DNA from: Candidatus Anaeroferrophillus wilburensis
GTDB taxonomy: Bacteria > Desulfobacterota > Anaeroferrophillalia > Anaeroferrophillales > Anaeroferrophillaceae
Assembly: GCA_016934315.1 (NCBI GenBank)
Contig: JAFGSY010000030.1
Span: 62,001-126,000, forward strand
DNA length: 64,000 nt
Direction: 5' to 3'
In this document: positions 27,544-36,891 of the stretch, piece after piece
Layout of the letters: every line of letters begins with the position of its first letter
How positions within the stretch are numbered: position 1 is the first letter of the stretch
The notes under the pieces: model-generated
Seen by the model: the letters and a program-made list of their open reading frames with translations, nothing else
Told to the model about the DNA's origin: nothing
The model's database searches: none
Made by a program: the position numbers and the translations under genes

Positions 27544-27572
27544 ATTATAATAAAGGGAAGGGGGGATGTCAA
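27544..27572 (-). promoter_or_regulatory. Consensus sigma-70 promoter of the metal exporter operon
   Basis: On the minus strand TTGACA (27567-27572) and TATAAT (27544-27549) both match consensus exactly with a 17-base spacer. The expected start near 27537 gives a leader of about 75 bases before ATG 27462. I see no terminator in that leader. Confidence 0.85.
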
Positions 27573-27661
27573 AATACAGTGTGACAAATGAAACGATCAA
27601 CGGGGGGAAACTACCCATTTCAGCCAGAAAAAGCACACGATCAAGAAGTATTGTTGAAATG

Positions 27662-27694
27662 AAAAAGGCCTCCAGCAAATCGTTGCCGGAAGCC
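27662..27694 (-). terminator. Intrinsic terminator after tRNA-Leu
   Basis: A 12-pair stem (27667-27678 with 27683-27694, two of the pairs G-U) and a four-base loop is followed on the minus strand by five T (27662-27666). It begins 11 bases after the 3' end of tRNA-Leu and closes the tRNA unit. Confidence 0.8.
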
Positions 27695-27704
27695 ATATTT
27701 TTCT

Positions 27705-27793
27705 TGGTGCCTGGAGCCGGAATCGAACCGGCACGGTGTATAACACCGAGGGATTTTAAGTCCCTTGCGTCTACCTATTCCGCCATCCAGGCA
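27705..27793 (-). tRNA. tRNA-Leu (anticodon UAA)
   Basis: Full cloverleaf on the minus strand, with a seven-pair acceptor stem TGCCTGG / CCAGGCA and CCA encoded. The anticodon stem AGGGA / TCCCT closes a loop CTTAAAA with anticodon TAA. A long variable arm (CGGTGTTATACACCG) marks a class II tRNA, and GGTTCGATTCC is the T arm. It is downstream of tRNA-Cys on the same strand. Confidence 0.95.
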
Positions 27794-27830
27794 TTGTTAC
27801 TCTGCCGGAAACTATGGTGGGAAAGGAAGC

Positions 27831-27904
<74 letters not shown>

Positions 27905-27909
27905 ACCAT

Positions 27910-27935
27910 AAAAAAATCAGCACCAAGATGCTGAT
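27910..27935 (-). terminator. Intrinsic terminator between tRNA-Gly and tRNA-Cys
   Basis: On the minus strand ATCAGCA (27929-27935) pairs with TGCTGAT (27916-27922) around a six-base loop, followed by a run of T (27910-27916). It lies 13 bases beyond the 3' end of tRNA-Gly and six bases before tRNA-Cys. Either it ends the tRNA-Gly transcript or it sets unequal amounts of the three tRNAs. Confidence 0.7.
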
Positions 27936-27948
27936 CAGTCTCTGATAC

Positions 27949-28023
<75 letters not shown>

Positions 28024-28046
28024 CCATGACTGTTAAATTCCCGACG

Positions 28047-28075
28047 TTTCTAAAATACTTTTGCTCAAAAGTCAA
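28047..28075 (-). promoter_or_regulatory. Probable tRNA-Gly promoter
   Basis: On the minus strand TTGACT (28070-28075) and TAGAAA (28047-28052) lie 17 bases apart, directly upstream of tRNA-Gly and downstream of the pgsA stop. Both boxes deviate from consensus by one or two bases. Confidence 0.6.
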
Positions 28076-28099
28076 CAGAAAAAAGACCGGGAAGGGAAT

Positions 28100-28684
28100 T
28101 TATTCTCCTGTGATACTGAGGTAAGGAAGGGCGGCCTTGAAGTAGGCATAACCGGTCCATAAGGTCAGCCCGAGAGCCAGCCAGATAAATACCATCCCGA
28201 CACTATGGGCGTTAATGGCAAAGAGGGGATAGTGGATGGTCAGGGCGACAATGGCAACAATCTGAAAAACGGTCTTATATTTGGCCGACGGACTGGCAGC
28301 TATAACCACCCCCTGCTCGGCGACCACCGCCCGCAGACCGGTAACGGCAAATTCCCGGCACAGGATAAGGCAGACCATCCAGGCCGGTGCTCTTCCAAGG
28401 AAGACCAGCATAACCATGGTGGTAACAATTAAAACCTTATCGGCCACCGGATCGAGCAGTTTGCCAAAAGCGGTAATCACCTGATATTTGCGGGCCAGAT
28501 ATCCGTCCAGGCCATCGGTGATGGCGGCGGCGACAATCAGCAAGGCGGTAAAAAAATTGATGAATCGACCATCGAAGGAAAGCAGGATAATCAGCAGGGG
28601 AACAACCGCAATCCGAGAAAACGTCAAAACATTAGGAAGGTTTTCCTTCTTTTGCAGAAATTGGCGTATCGTATTTGCGGCCAT
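28100..28684 (-). CDS. pgsA: CDP-diacylglycerol-glycerol-3-phosphate 3-phosphatidyltransferase
   Basis: Makes phosphatidylglycerophosphate, the first step to phosphatidylglycerol and cardiolipin. The CDP-alcohol phosphotransferase motif is complete: DGLDGYLARKYQVITAFG, then LLDPVADK. The protein has several membrane helices and 194 aa, normal for PgsA. The start shares one base with the stop of the IHF/HU-type gene, and the tRNA promoter follows its stop. Closely related enzymes (PS synthase) differ in their flanking motifs, so PgsA is most likely. Confidence 0.9.
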   Translation of the reverse strand: MAANTIRQFLQKKENLPNVLTFSRIAVVPLLIILLSFDGRFINFFTALLIVAAAITDGLDGYLARKYQVITAFGKLLDPVADKVLIVTTMVMLVFLGRAPAWMVCLILCREFAVTGLRAVVAEQGVVIAASPSAKYKTVFQIVAIVALTIHYPLFAINAHSVGMVFIWLALGLTLWTGYAYFKAALPYLSITGE

Positions 28685-28977
28685 CAGGGTTTCGCTAGAA
28701 ACTTTTTGTTGATCTTTTCTTTCAGCTCTTTGCCGACTTTAAAGAAGGGGAGTTTTTTAGGAGGAACCTCAATGGAATCGCCGGTTTTTGGGTTGCGTCC
28801 GGTATAGGCCTGATAGTGCTCAATATGAAAACTGCCAAAGCCGCGCAACTCAATCCGTTCGTCTTCAATGAGGGCTGTCTTCATTGAATCAACGACCAAA
28901 TTGACAATGGTTTCTGCGACATTGTAATTCAAATTTGCCTGGACAGCAAGTTCCTCAATCATCTCTGATTTATTCAT
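28684..28977 (-). CDS. IHF/HU-family DNA-bending protein
   Basis: A 97-residue histone-like protein. NKSEMIEELA at the start, RGFGSFHIEHY in the beta sheet, and the arm GRNPKTGDSIEVPPKKLPFFK follow the HU/IHF fold. The extended start and VPPKKLP resemble the IHF beta type more than HU. DNA bending in transcription and recombination is the known role. It is cotranscribed with pgsA. A single family member here cannot tell IHF from HU. Confidence 0.88.
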   Translation of the reverse strand: MNKSEMIEELAVQANLNYNVAETIVNLVVDSMKTALIEDERIELRGFGSFHIEHYQAYTGRNPKTGDSIEVPPKKLPFFKVGKELKEKINKKFLAKP

Positions 28978-29083
28978 GCCAACACCTGAAGATATTTAAC
29001 TAATTATCCTGACCAGTTAAAGAATGACACCTATGGATGTTCCATTGTTATAGAACATGATTTTATTAAACCAAACAGAGAAT

Positions 29084-29112
29084 CTAATATCGATTTTGTT
29101 CCCGGGTGTCAA
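29084..29112 (-). promoter_or_regulatory. Sigma-70-type promoter of the IHF/HU gene
   Basis: On the minus strand TTGACA (29107-29112), a 17-base spacer and TATTAG (29084-29089). The leader of about 100 bases contains a weak TTTAACT / AGTTAAA stem and nothing else I recognise. Confidence 0.7.
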
Positions 29113-29179
29113 GAAAAAAAAGAAGGAATTTGCATATTTATTGTGCAAAGATAATTTTTTTACTGCACCACAAAGAATA

Positions 29180-30493
29180 TCAGCGTTTCCTGAAGTATAT
29201 TCTTAAGGGTATTCCTTCAAATTCCAAATAATCAACGAGTTTTTTCTTGAGATAACGGATATAACTGGGTTCAATCCCTTTAATGGTATTACAGAAAACA
29301 ACAAACGCCGGTGGAATGCTTGCCAGTTGGGTAATATAATAAAACTTTAGGGGATGCCGGTAGATCAGGGGATGCTGGTGCTCTTCAGTTATCCTTTTCA
29401 GCGTCCGGTTCAGGATGCCGGTGGTTATCCGTTTATGCAATTGATGATCAAGCGCTTCGATCAGGGGAAAAATCTTGTTTATTCCCTGTTTCTTCAGTAC
29501 TGAAATTCTGATGGCGTGAGGACGGTAAATAAACGAGAAACGGTCAGTAAGAAGGTCGAACATTTTTTTCTGGTTAAACTCCGCACCGGAAATCAGGTCA
29601 ATCTTGTTGAACAGGAAAATAATCACTTTCCCCTTTTCATGGGCCAGTGAGGCAATCTTGAGATCCTGGTCGGTAATCCCGGCCGTAGCATCGATCATCA
29701 ACAGGACAATCTGGGCATAATCAACACTGCGCATGGTGGCAACGGTGGCAAAGCTTTCCACCTGATCATGAACCCTGGCTTTCCGCCGCAAGCCGGCTGT
29801 ATCAAAAAAGAGATAATGCCGGCCATGAAAATCCAGCGGAACTTCAATGGAATCCATGGTGGTACCGGGCTGATCATTGGTAACCAGCCGCTTTTCACCG
29901 ATCAGTTGATTCAGTAGTGAGGATTTACCTACATTCGGCTTGCCGATCACCGCAATCCTCAGTGGCTGACCTTCGGCCTCTGCCACCTCCGGTTCACTTT
30001 CGGGCAGAACTGCCGTAACTGCTTCCAGCAGGTCATTAATGCCTAGGCCATGGGCCGCTGACACCTCGTAGAGAGTTTCCATGCCCAGGCGGTAAAAATC
30101 AACACTGGCGGCCTGGTCACGGTGGGATTCAACTTTATTAACGACCCAGAAAACCTTTTTTCTGCTCTTGCGAAGATACAGCGCCAGCCGTTCATCATCG
30201 GCGGTAACCCCATCCTTGCCGTCCAGCAGAAAAATAATCGCATCAGCCTCATCTACCGCCAGCATGCTTTGCCGGGTAATGTCAGTCTGCATGCCGGTAT
30301 CATAATCCAGCACCATGCCGCCAGTATCGACAAGCAGAAACTCCCTGCCATCCCAGCTGGCATCGGCAAAAATGCGATCCCGGGTAACTCCGGGGGTATC
30401 CGCAGCAATTGCTTTTTTCTTTTTCACCAGCCGATTGAAGAGGGTCGATTTGCCGACGTTAGGCCGGCCAATAATGGCAATACATGGTTTCAT
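29180..30493 (-). CDS. der: Ribosome-associated GTPase Der (EngA)
   Basis: Essential double GTPase for 50S subunit assembly. Two G domains are visible: GRPNVGKSTLFN at residues 8-19 with DTGGM and a NKVE-type motif, then GKPNVGKSSLLN near 180 with DTAGLRRK and NKID. A KH-like domain forms the last 90 residues. Length 437 aa is usual. It overlaps rnr by ATGA. Confidence 0.95.
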   Translation of the reverse strand: MKPCIAIIGRPNVGKSTLFNRLVKKKKAIAADTPGVTRDRIFADASWDGREFLLVDTGGMVLDYDTGMQTDITRQSMLAVDEADAIIFLLDGKDGVTADDERLALYLRKSRKKVFWVVNKVESHRDQAASVDFYRLGMETLYEVSAAHGLGINDLLEAVTAVLPESEPEVAEAEGQPLRIAVIGKPNVGKSSLLNQLIGEKRLVTNDQPGTTMDSIEVPLDFHGRHYLFFDTAGLRRKARVHDQVESFATVATMRSVDYAQIVLLMIDATAGITDQDLKIASLAHEKGKVIIFLFNKIDLISGAEFNQKKMFDLLTDRFSFIYRPHAIRISVLKKQGINKIFPLIEALDHQLHKRITTGILNRTLKRITEEHQHPLIYRHPLKFYYITQLASIPPAFVVFCNTIKGIEPSYIRYLKKKLVDYLEFEGIPLRIYFRKR

Positions 30494-32499
30494 CTCTTGC
30501 GTCCAGTGGGGGTGGAAAAAGGTTTATGCCGGCGTTTTCGCTGGCGGCCGGCAGGACGCTGAACTCCATTCGGCCTGCAACCAGGCAACTGCAGATCAAG
30601 GCGACAGGCAATCGGATCAATCCGGTCAACAGCAACCGGCAAAAGATCGCCGAGGGTGTAGGTTTTACCGCTCTGTTCGCCAACCACCTGCATGCGGTTA
30701 TCGTGACGCTGGTAATAATCATCCATCAATCGGAAAGGCAGCAGACCATCCACCAAAATATCTGACAGGGTTATAAACAGTCCGGCATCACTGATGCCGG
30801 AAATAATGCCAGTCAACGGCTCAGCATGATGGGTTTCAAGATAGAAGAGCTTTTTCAATTTTAGTGCAGTTCGTTCCGCCTCGACTGCCAAACGCTCACG
30901 GTCAGAAAGATAATCACCCGCCTGGGCCAGATCAGCAACCTCAGCGGCGGCACCTTCAAGTTTTGGCCATAGCCGTGCTTTCAGCACCCGGTGAACCATC
31001 AGGTCAGGATAACGCCTGATGGGGGAGGTGAAATGGGTATAACAGGACAGCGCCAGACCGAAATGGCCGCTGTTAACGGGGCTGTATCGTGCCCTCTGCA
31101 TAACCTGCAGCAATAAGGTGTTGATGACCGGGGCAGCCGACCGCTGCTCCGCCTGCACCAGGAGTTCCTGAAATGCCCGCGGGTGCGCAGAACGCCAGCC
31201 TTTAACAGATAATCCAAAACATTTCAAGGTTTCTGTCAACTGGGTAATCCTTTTGGGGTCGGGCACCTCATGAATACGGTAAAGCAGGGGACAATCAAGC
31301 CAGGCAAGGTGGGTGGCAACCGCGTTATTGGCAGCCAGCATGAATTCTTCAATAATCCGGTGAGCAATGGTCCGGCTGGCAGGCTCGATAGTATCGACAT
31401 TTCCCTCTTGATCAAAGAGTATTGCCGCCTCCGGCAGGTCGAAATCGATGCTTCCCCTTTGCATGCGACGTGCCTGCAAAAGCTGGCTCAATTGTTTCAT
31501 CTGCTGCAGATCCGGCAATATCTGCCGTAGTCTGGTGGGCAATTTCCCGGTCTTTTGATCTCCTTCCAACAGGCCGGTAACCAGGTTATAGGTCAAACGG
31601 GCCTTGCTGTTAATTACCGAGGGACAAAAATGTTCATTGAGCTGCCTGCCGGCAGCATCAAATTCCATAATCGCCGTGACCGTCAGTCTGTCCTGTCCAG
31701 GTTTCAGGCTGCAGATGCCATTTGACAGTTCCTCCGGCAGCATGGGAATGCAGTAACCGGGGAAATAGATGCTGGTTCCCCGGCGGTATGCCTCCTGGTC
31801 GAGAATCGATTCCGGCCTGACATAGTGACTTACGTCGGCTATGCTGACATAGAGACGGAAACCGCCGGCGGCCAGCCGGTCAATTGCCACTGCATCATCA
31901 AAATCCCTGGCCTGGGCACCATCAATGGTAAAAAAATGTTTCTGCCGCAGATCGGTTCTATTCTTCAGCTCCTTCCTGCCCACCGGCACCGCAAGAGCTT
32001 TGGCCAGCTGCCGTGCACCACGGGGAAAGCGGCTCGGAAGCCGGTAATGGTAACTGACAACTTTACCATCTACTCCCGGCGCCCGAAACATTCCCAATGA
32101 ACGAATCACCTTTGCTGTACCGGGGGTCGTATAGGACGGATAGCAATCGATGCGGGCGATAACCGCTTCACCCTCGGCAACCAGCCCCTTATCACCCTCG
32201 GCAATCATGAAGTGGTCAACTTCAGGCCGGGCAAAAGGAACCAGCAGCAAATTTCCCCGGGAGAGAACAACAATCCCGACAAAAGAACTTAAAGACCGAC
32301 TCAATACCTTCACCGGCAGCACCTGCAGCCGGCCCCGGCGATCGGCACGGATGTGGGCAGTTAGTCGATCTCCATCCATGAATCGGTATTTCAACTGGGT
32401 GTGATAGGAGAGGGCAAGGGGCAGCGCCTCAGAAGAATCTCTAATAAATGATGCCCTGCCATGCCTAACGCTGATGGTTCCTGCTATAGTTTGTTGCAT
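30490..32499 (-). CDS. rnr: Ribonuclease R (RNB exoribonuclease)
   Basis: A 3'-5' exoribonuclease of the RNase II family that degrades structured RNA. The RNB domain has ARDFDDAVAI (metal-binding Asp residues), YFPGYCIPMLPEELS and HFTSPIRRYPDLMVHR. Cold-shock-like beta domains precede it and an S1 domain follows (GIISGISDAGLFITL). At 669 aa it is shorter than E. coli RNase R (813 aa). A promoter-like pair (TTGCAA, TATTAT at 32507-32534) ends about eight bases before ATG 32499, so the message may be leaderless. An alternative start is possible further in. Confidence 0.9.
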   Translation of the reverse strand: MQQTIAGTISVRHGRASFIRDSSEALPLALSYHTQLKYRFMDGDRLTAHIRADRRGRLQVLPVKVLSRSLSSFVGIVVLSRGNLLLVPFARPEVDHFMIAEGDKGLVAEGEAVIARIDCYPSYTTPGTAKVIRSLGMFRAPGVDGKVVSYHYRLPSRFPRGARQLAKALAVPVGRKELKNRTDLRQKHFFTIDGAQARDFDDAVAIDRLAAGGFRLYVSIADVSHYVRPESILDQEAYRRGTSIYFPGYCIPMLPEELSNGICSLKPGQDRLTVTAIMEFDAAGRQLNEHFCPSVINSKARLTYNLVTGLLEGDQKTGKLPTRLRQILPDLQQMKQLSQLLQARRMQRGSIDFDLPEAAILFDQEGNVDTIEPASRTIAHRIIEEFMLAANNAVATHLAWLDCPLLYRIHEVPDPKRITQLTETLKCFGLSVKGWRSAHPRAFQELLVQAEQRSAAPVINTLLLQVMQRARYSPVNSGHFGLALSCYTHFTSPIRRYPDLMVHRVLKARLWPKLEGAAAEVADLAQAGDYLSDRERLAVEAERTALKLKKLFYLETHHAEPLTGIISGISDAGLFITLSDILVDGLLPFRLMDDYYQRHDNRMQVVGEQSGKTYTLGDLLPVAVDRIDPIACRLDLQLPGCRPNGVQRPAGRQRKRRHKPFSTPTGRKR

Positions 32500-32836
32500 G
32501 GGACTGATAATAACAAATTATCGTTTTTTTGCAATCACTTGCAGTAAAATAATGGGTATGGTAGAAAAAATATCTGATAAAGCCATGGCAGCGAATGGAC
32601 GTTGACTCACCTGAGCCAATCCTTCCTTACAACATCCTGTTTTCCCTTGAAAAATAAGGATTAAATATGGTAGTAACATTATCCGTTTGGTAGCTGGCGG
32701 CCACCTTAGGTTTCGCGCAGATGGCTGGCAATAAACGGTAATGATGACAACCCTGACTGTTAGTTGTTGGTTGGCAGTCAAAACAACCCGGATGCTTTTT
32801 AACATCATCAAACTCTGGAGAAAGATAGTATCAGCG
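32500..32836. other. Intergenic region between rnr and ftsH
   Basis: A 337-base stretch without a convincing gene. The rnr side has TTGCAA (32529-32534) and TATTAT (32507-32512) on the minus strand. On the ftsH side TTGAAA (32647-32652) with TAGTAA (32671-32676), 18 bases apart, is a weak promoter candidate. GGAGA near 32817 is the only ribosome-binding-like sequence before the ftsH ATG at 32837. No terminator or structured RNA was recognised. Confidence 0.5.
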
Positions 32837-34747
32837 ATGAAAGGTAATAAAGAACTGAAGCCGTTCTATAAAAATCTGGCTCTCTGGCTGGTGATCAGTT
32901 TAATCATGATCATGGTGTTCAATGTTTTCAACAACCCGAAGGTTGGCCAGCATGAAATTATTTTCAGCGACTTTATTGAACTGGTCAACAACGGACAGAT
33001 CAGCGAAGTGACAATTCAAGGTCATGATATCAGCGGCAGTTATGGCACCACCGCTTTCAAGACCTATGCCCCTGACGATCCTGCCCTGATTGAGCTGCTG
33101 CGCAGCAAAGGGGTTAAAATATCGGCAAAGCCTGAAGCTCAGCCACCGCTATGGCAGTCGATTCTCATCTCCTGGTTTCCCATGCTGCTTCTGATCGGTG
33201 TCTGGGTCTTTTTCATGCGCCAGATGCAGGGGGGCGGTGGCAAGGCCATGTCCTTTGGCAAAAGCCGGGCCAAACTCCTCACTGAAAGCCAGAAAAAAGT
33301 TACGTTCAAGGATGTTGCCGGCACTGAAGAGGCCAAGGAGGAGCTGGAAGAAATCATCAGCTTTCTCAGGGATCCGAAAAAGTTCACCCGGCTTGGCGGA
33401 AAAATCCCGAAAGGCGTGCTGCTGGTTGGCCCGCCGGGGACCGGAAAAACCCTGCTGGCCAAGGCCATAGCCGGCGAAGCTGAGGTGCCTTTTTTCAGCA
33501 TCAGCGGTTCCGACTTCGTGGAAATGTTCGTCGGAGTCGGTGCGTCAAGAGTCCGTGACCTTTTCAACCAGGGGAAGAAAAATGCTCCCTGCCTGATTTT
33601 TATTGACGAGATTGATGCCGTCGGCCGTCACCGCGGTGCCGGCCTGGGGGGCGGTCATGATGAGCGGGAACAGACCCTCAATCAACTGTTGGTGGAAATG
33701 GATGGTTTTGAGTCCAATGAAGGAGTCATCCTGATTGCCGCCACCAACCGTCCGGATGTGCTGGATCCAGCGCTGCTGCGGCCCGGCCGCTTCGACCGGC
33801 AGGTGGTGGTACCCAACCCCGATGTCAAGGGTCGGGAGGGAATCCTGAAAGTGCATGCCAGGAACGTTCCTTTGGCACCGAATGTTGATTTTAAGATCGT
33901 TGCCCGAGGGACCCCCGGGTTTACCGGCGCCGACCTGGCCAACCTCATCAATGAAGCAAGTCTGTTGGCCGCCCGGAAGAATAAAAACCAGGTTGAGATG
34001 GAAGATATGGAGGAGGCCAAAGATAAGGTCCTCATGGGTGCTGAACGACGCAGTCTGGTTATCAGCCCGGAGGAAAAGAAGAACACTGCCTATCATGAAG
34101 CCGGTCATACCCTGGTAGCCCGTTTTCTTCCCGGCACCGATCCCATTCACAAGGTGACGATCATCCCTCGTGGACGGGCACTGGGTCTTACGCAGCAGCT
34201 GCCCATCGATGAACGCCATTCCTATGACAAGGAATATCTGCTCAATAACATTTCCGTCCTGATGGGTGGTAGAGCGGCAGAGGAGGTTGTCTTTCAAAAA
34301 TTCAGCACCGGAGCCGGCAATGACATTGAACGAGCCACCCATCTGGCACGAAAAATGATCTGTGAGTGGGGCATGGGCAAAATGGGCCCGGTAAGCTTCG
34401 GCAAGAAGGAAGAGCATATCTTTCTCGGCCGGGAAATGGCCCACGCAAAGGACTACAGTGAAAAAATCGCCGTCGAAATTGACGAAGAGATTAAGGAAAT
34501 CGTTCATGGCGCTTATGATAAAGCCCATGCAATCCTGGCGGATAAACGACAGGAACTGGATGACCTGGCCGTCGCACTCCTGGAAAAAGAATCCCTGAAT
34601 GGTGAAGAAATAGACCAGATCATCGGTTTGTCGGTGGCGGCTATGGCCGAACAACAATCCGAGGATGCCATTGATGAGGAACATGACCCCGGCCGGGAAG
34701 AGGCTGCTCCGGCGGTGGATGAACCAACATCTACAGGCAGCGATTGA
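32837..34747 (+). CDS. ftsH: ATP-dependent zinc metalloprotease FtsH
   Basis: A membrane-anchored AAA+ protease that degrades misfolded membrane proteins and regulators. Two N-terminal membrane helices (about 15-35 and 105-125), the Walker A GPPGTGKT, Walker B FIDEID, the SRH ([20 protein letters not shown]), and the zinc motif HEAGH are all in order. The C-terminal end is acidic. ATG 32837 is preferred to the long reading from 32741, which adds 32 residues without homology. folP starts within its stop codon. Confidence 0.95.
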   Translation: MKGNKELKPFYKNLALWLVISLIMIMVFNVFNNPKVGQHEIIFSDFIELVNNGQISEVTIQGHDISGSYGTTAFKTYAPDDPALIELLRSKGVKISAKPEAQPPLWQSILISWFPMLLLIGVWVFFMRQMQGGGGKAMSFGKSRAKLLTESQKKVTFKDVAGTEEAKEELEEIISFLRDPKKFTRLGGKIPKGVLLVGPPGTGKTLLAKAIAGEAEVPFFSISGSDFVEMFVGVGASRVRDLFNQGKKNAPCLIFIDEIDAVGRHRGAGLGGGHDEREQTLNQLLVEMDGFESNEGVILIAATNRPDVLDPALLRPGRFDRQVVVPNPDVKGREGILKVHARNVPLAPNVDFKIVARGTPGFTGADLANLINEASLLAARKNKNQVEMEDMEEAKDKVLMGAERRSLVISPEEKKNTAYHEAGHTLVARFLPGTDPIHKVTIIPRGRALGLTQQLPIDERHSYDKEYLLNNISVLMGGRAAEEVVFQKFSTGAGNDIERATHLARKMICEWGMGKMGPVSFGKKEEHIFLGREMAHAKDYSEKIAVEIDEEIKEIVHGAYDKAHAILADKRQELDDLAVALLEKESLNGEEIDQIIGLSVAAMAEQQSEDAIDEEHDPGREEAAPAVDEPTSTGSD

Positions 34748-35976
34748 TGCGAAAATTCTTTGTCCATTTTCAGGATATTGCCGGCCCCGATGACGCGGCG
34801 GCCATCATGAAGCAGATTGGCACCGACACCCACGGCGTCACCCTGATGAAAAACAAGATGGTTCACTACACCTTGCGCGTTGGACCGTTGCCGGCCAGGG
34901 CGGCCAATATCGTCAAGCAGGAGATGCTGTCTGTGGGTGGTGATGCGGCAGTAGCCCGCGGCGTGATCGACTGCAGTGCTCCTGATGGACCGGTACTGCT
35001 CAGCGCTACCCGCAAGCAGTTTCGCCGTTTTTTGCAGAAGATGCGCGCCCAGCCTTTCTCCCTGCCAAAATTGGCTGATCAAATCCAGGCGGCAATCTCC
35101 TGTTATGAACGTCCTGCCCCCTACCTGTTCACTTGTCGGGGGATCACGGTTGATCTCCAGCAGCAGCCACTGATCATGGGCATCCTCAACGTGACCCCTG
35201 ATTCATTTTCAGATGGTTCCCGCTACCAGGCAAAAGAACAGGCTCTGGAACATGCCCGGCAGATGATTGCAGACGGAGCGGCAATCATCGATATCGGCGG
35301 CGAATCAACCAGGCCAGGAGCAGCAAAGGTAACCTTGGAGCAGGAACTTGAACGGGTGATCCCGGTCATTGAAGCTTTGAGGGCAGAGCGGGATGATATT
35401 CCATTATCCATCGATACTTACAAAAGTGACGTCGCCAGAGAGGCTTTGGCGTCCGGAGCTGACATGGTCAATGATATCAGTGCCGGCCGCTATGATTCCG
35501 GTATGGCCGGCGTGGTGGCTGCTACCGAGGCTTATCTGTGCCTGATGCACATTCAGGGAACACCGGACAATATGCAGGAGCATCCTGAATACCGCGAGGT
35601 TATCGAAGAAATAATCAGCTCTTTGGAAGAGAGCGTTGACCTTGCCGTCCAGAATGGGGTAGCCCGGGAGAAGCTGTTCATTGACCCGGGAATCGGTTTC
35701 GGCAAAACACTCGCCCATAACTTGACGATCCTCAAACACCTCCGAGAATTCAGGGTATTGGGGCTGCCGATTCTGATTGGTACTTCGCGAAAATCTTTTA
35801 TCGGCCGGCTGACTGGAAAAGATGTTGATGACCGGTTGGCAGGCACCATTGCCAGCATCGCCCATGCCGTTTGGAGTGGCGGAAACATCATCAGAGTCCA
35901 TGATGTTGGTGCCGCCCGTGATGCCATTCAGATCATTAATGCCATCCGGCAGGCTGATCGCTATGGAGAATGCTGA
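34747..35976 (+). CDS. folP: Dihydropteroate synthase with N-terminal extension
   Basis: DHPS joins the pterin diphosphate and p-aminobenzoate in folate synthesis. The catalytic TIM-barrel occupies about residues 135-405: NVTPDSFSDG, GGESTRPGA, DPGIGFGKT and GTSRKSFIG are the conserved loops. The first 125 residues form an extra domain (for example FFVHFQDIAGPDD and LLSATRKQFRRFLQK), as I recall for other deltaproteobacteria, of unknown role. ATG 34747 overlaps the ftsH stop by one base; TTG 34744 is an alternative. Confidence 0.92.
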   Translation: MRKFFVHFQDIAGPDDAAAIMKQIGTDTHGVTLMKNKMVHYTLRVGPLPARAANIVKQEMLSVGGDAAVARGVIDCSAPDGPVLLSATRKQFRRFLQKMRAQPFSLPKLADQIQAAISCYERPAPYLFTCRGITVDLQQQPLIMGILNVTPDSFSDGSRYQAKEQALEHARQMIADGAAIIDIGGESTRPGAAKVTLEQELERVIPVIEALRAERDDIPLSIDTYKSDVAREALASGADMVNDISAGRYDSGMAGVVAATEAYLCLMHIQGTPDNMQEHPEYREVIEEIISSLEESVDLAVQNGVAREKLFIDPGIGFGKTLAHNLTILKHLREFRVLGLPILIGTSRKSFIGRLTGKDVDDRLAGTIASIAHAVWSGGNIIRVHDVGAARDAIQIINAIRQADRYGEC

Positions 35977-36028
35977 TTGCCCGTCATATCAACAATAGTT
36001 ATGATCTAACCTCTTCGAGTGCTATTTG

Positions 36029-36835
36029 ATGGTAGATATCATTTATAATCTGCGCTGGCAGGATATTCTCGACATTGTCATCGTTGCCTTTCTTATCTAC
36101 CATGTGCTGCTTATTATTCGCGGGACCCGGGCATTTCAGATTCTTCTGGGCCTCTTCCTGATTTTCATCATCTATGAAATTTCCCTCTATTTGGGGTTTT
36201 ATACCCTACACTGGATAATCAACGGTTTTCTCAGTTCAATTATTCTCATCATTATCGTCCTCTTTCAGAACGAAATTCGCCGGGCCTTGGCAAAATTCGG
36301 CAAAACTTCTTTTTCCATTAATCCGTCAGAAGAGCATCATTATCTTGAGGAAACGGTAAAGGCATGCCTGGCCATGTCGTTGAAGCGGGTCGGTGCCTTG
36401 ATCGTCTTTGCCCGTGAAAACAAGATGCCCAACATCATTGAGGGGGGAGTACAGATCAACGCCGAGATCAGCGATGCGCTGCTGCTCAGCATTTTCAACC
36501 CATCCTCTCCTCTCCACGACGGGGCGGTTATTATTATTGATGGCCAGATCGTCGCGGCCGGCTGTTTTCTGCCCCTGACCACCAACCCCCTCATTGATAA
36601 GAATTATGGCACCCGCCATCGGGCGGCAATCGGGATTACCGAAGATTCGGATGCAGTTGTTATTGTTGTTTCAGAAGAAACGGGCACCATTTCCCTGGCC
36701 ATGGGTGGTAAAATCACCAGGGGACAGGACGCCGAGTCGCTGCACAAAGTATTGACCAAAATCTTTATGCCCAGCAAGAGAAACAAGGGGAATTTAAGTT
36801 TGCAGGGGCTGCGGGATCTGCTGCGGATAAAATAA
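36029..36835 (+). CDS. cdaA: Diadenylate cyclase CdaA
   Basis: Makes cyclic di-AMP from two ATP. The N-terminus has three membrane helices (about 10-30, 38-55, 60-78). The DAC domain contains HDGAVIIIDG and GTRHRAAIG, the two signature motifs (DGA and RHR). Length 268 aa is normal. The next gene encodes a YbbR-domain protein, the usual CdaA regulator CdaR, and then glmM, the standard cdaA-cdaR-glmM arrangement. ATG 36029 follows a TTG at 36026. Confidence 0.93.
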   Translation: MVDIIYNLRWQDILDIVIVAFLIYHVLLIIRGTRAFQILLGLFLIFIIYEISLYLGFYTLHWIINGFLSSIILIIIVLFQNEIRRALAKFGKTSFSINPSEEHHYLEETVKACLAMSLKRVGALIVFARENKMPNIIEGGVQINAEISDALLLSIFNPSSPLHDGAVIIIDGQIVAAGCFLPLTTNPLIDKNYGTRHRAAIGITEDSDAVVIVVSEETGTISLAMGGKITRGQDAESLHKVLTKIFMPSKRNKGNLSLQGLRDLLRIK

Positions 36836-36891
36836 CCATGCTCCCCGGATGGGGGAGGGTGAATAGCCAGGATTGCTGCCCGAGGTGTACC

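Noticed and set aside
32518-32811. A 97-codon minus-strand frame between rnr and ftsH
   Set aside because: It overlaps the promoter region, lacks a ribosome binding site and has no similarity I recognise.
33545-34684. A 379-codon open frame antisense to ftsH
   Set aside because: FtsH is an unambiguous full-length gene. The antisense frame has no domain, start or ribosome binding site of interest and is a by-product of codon use.
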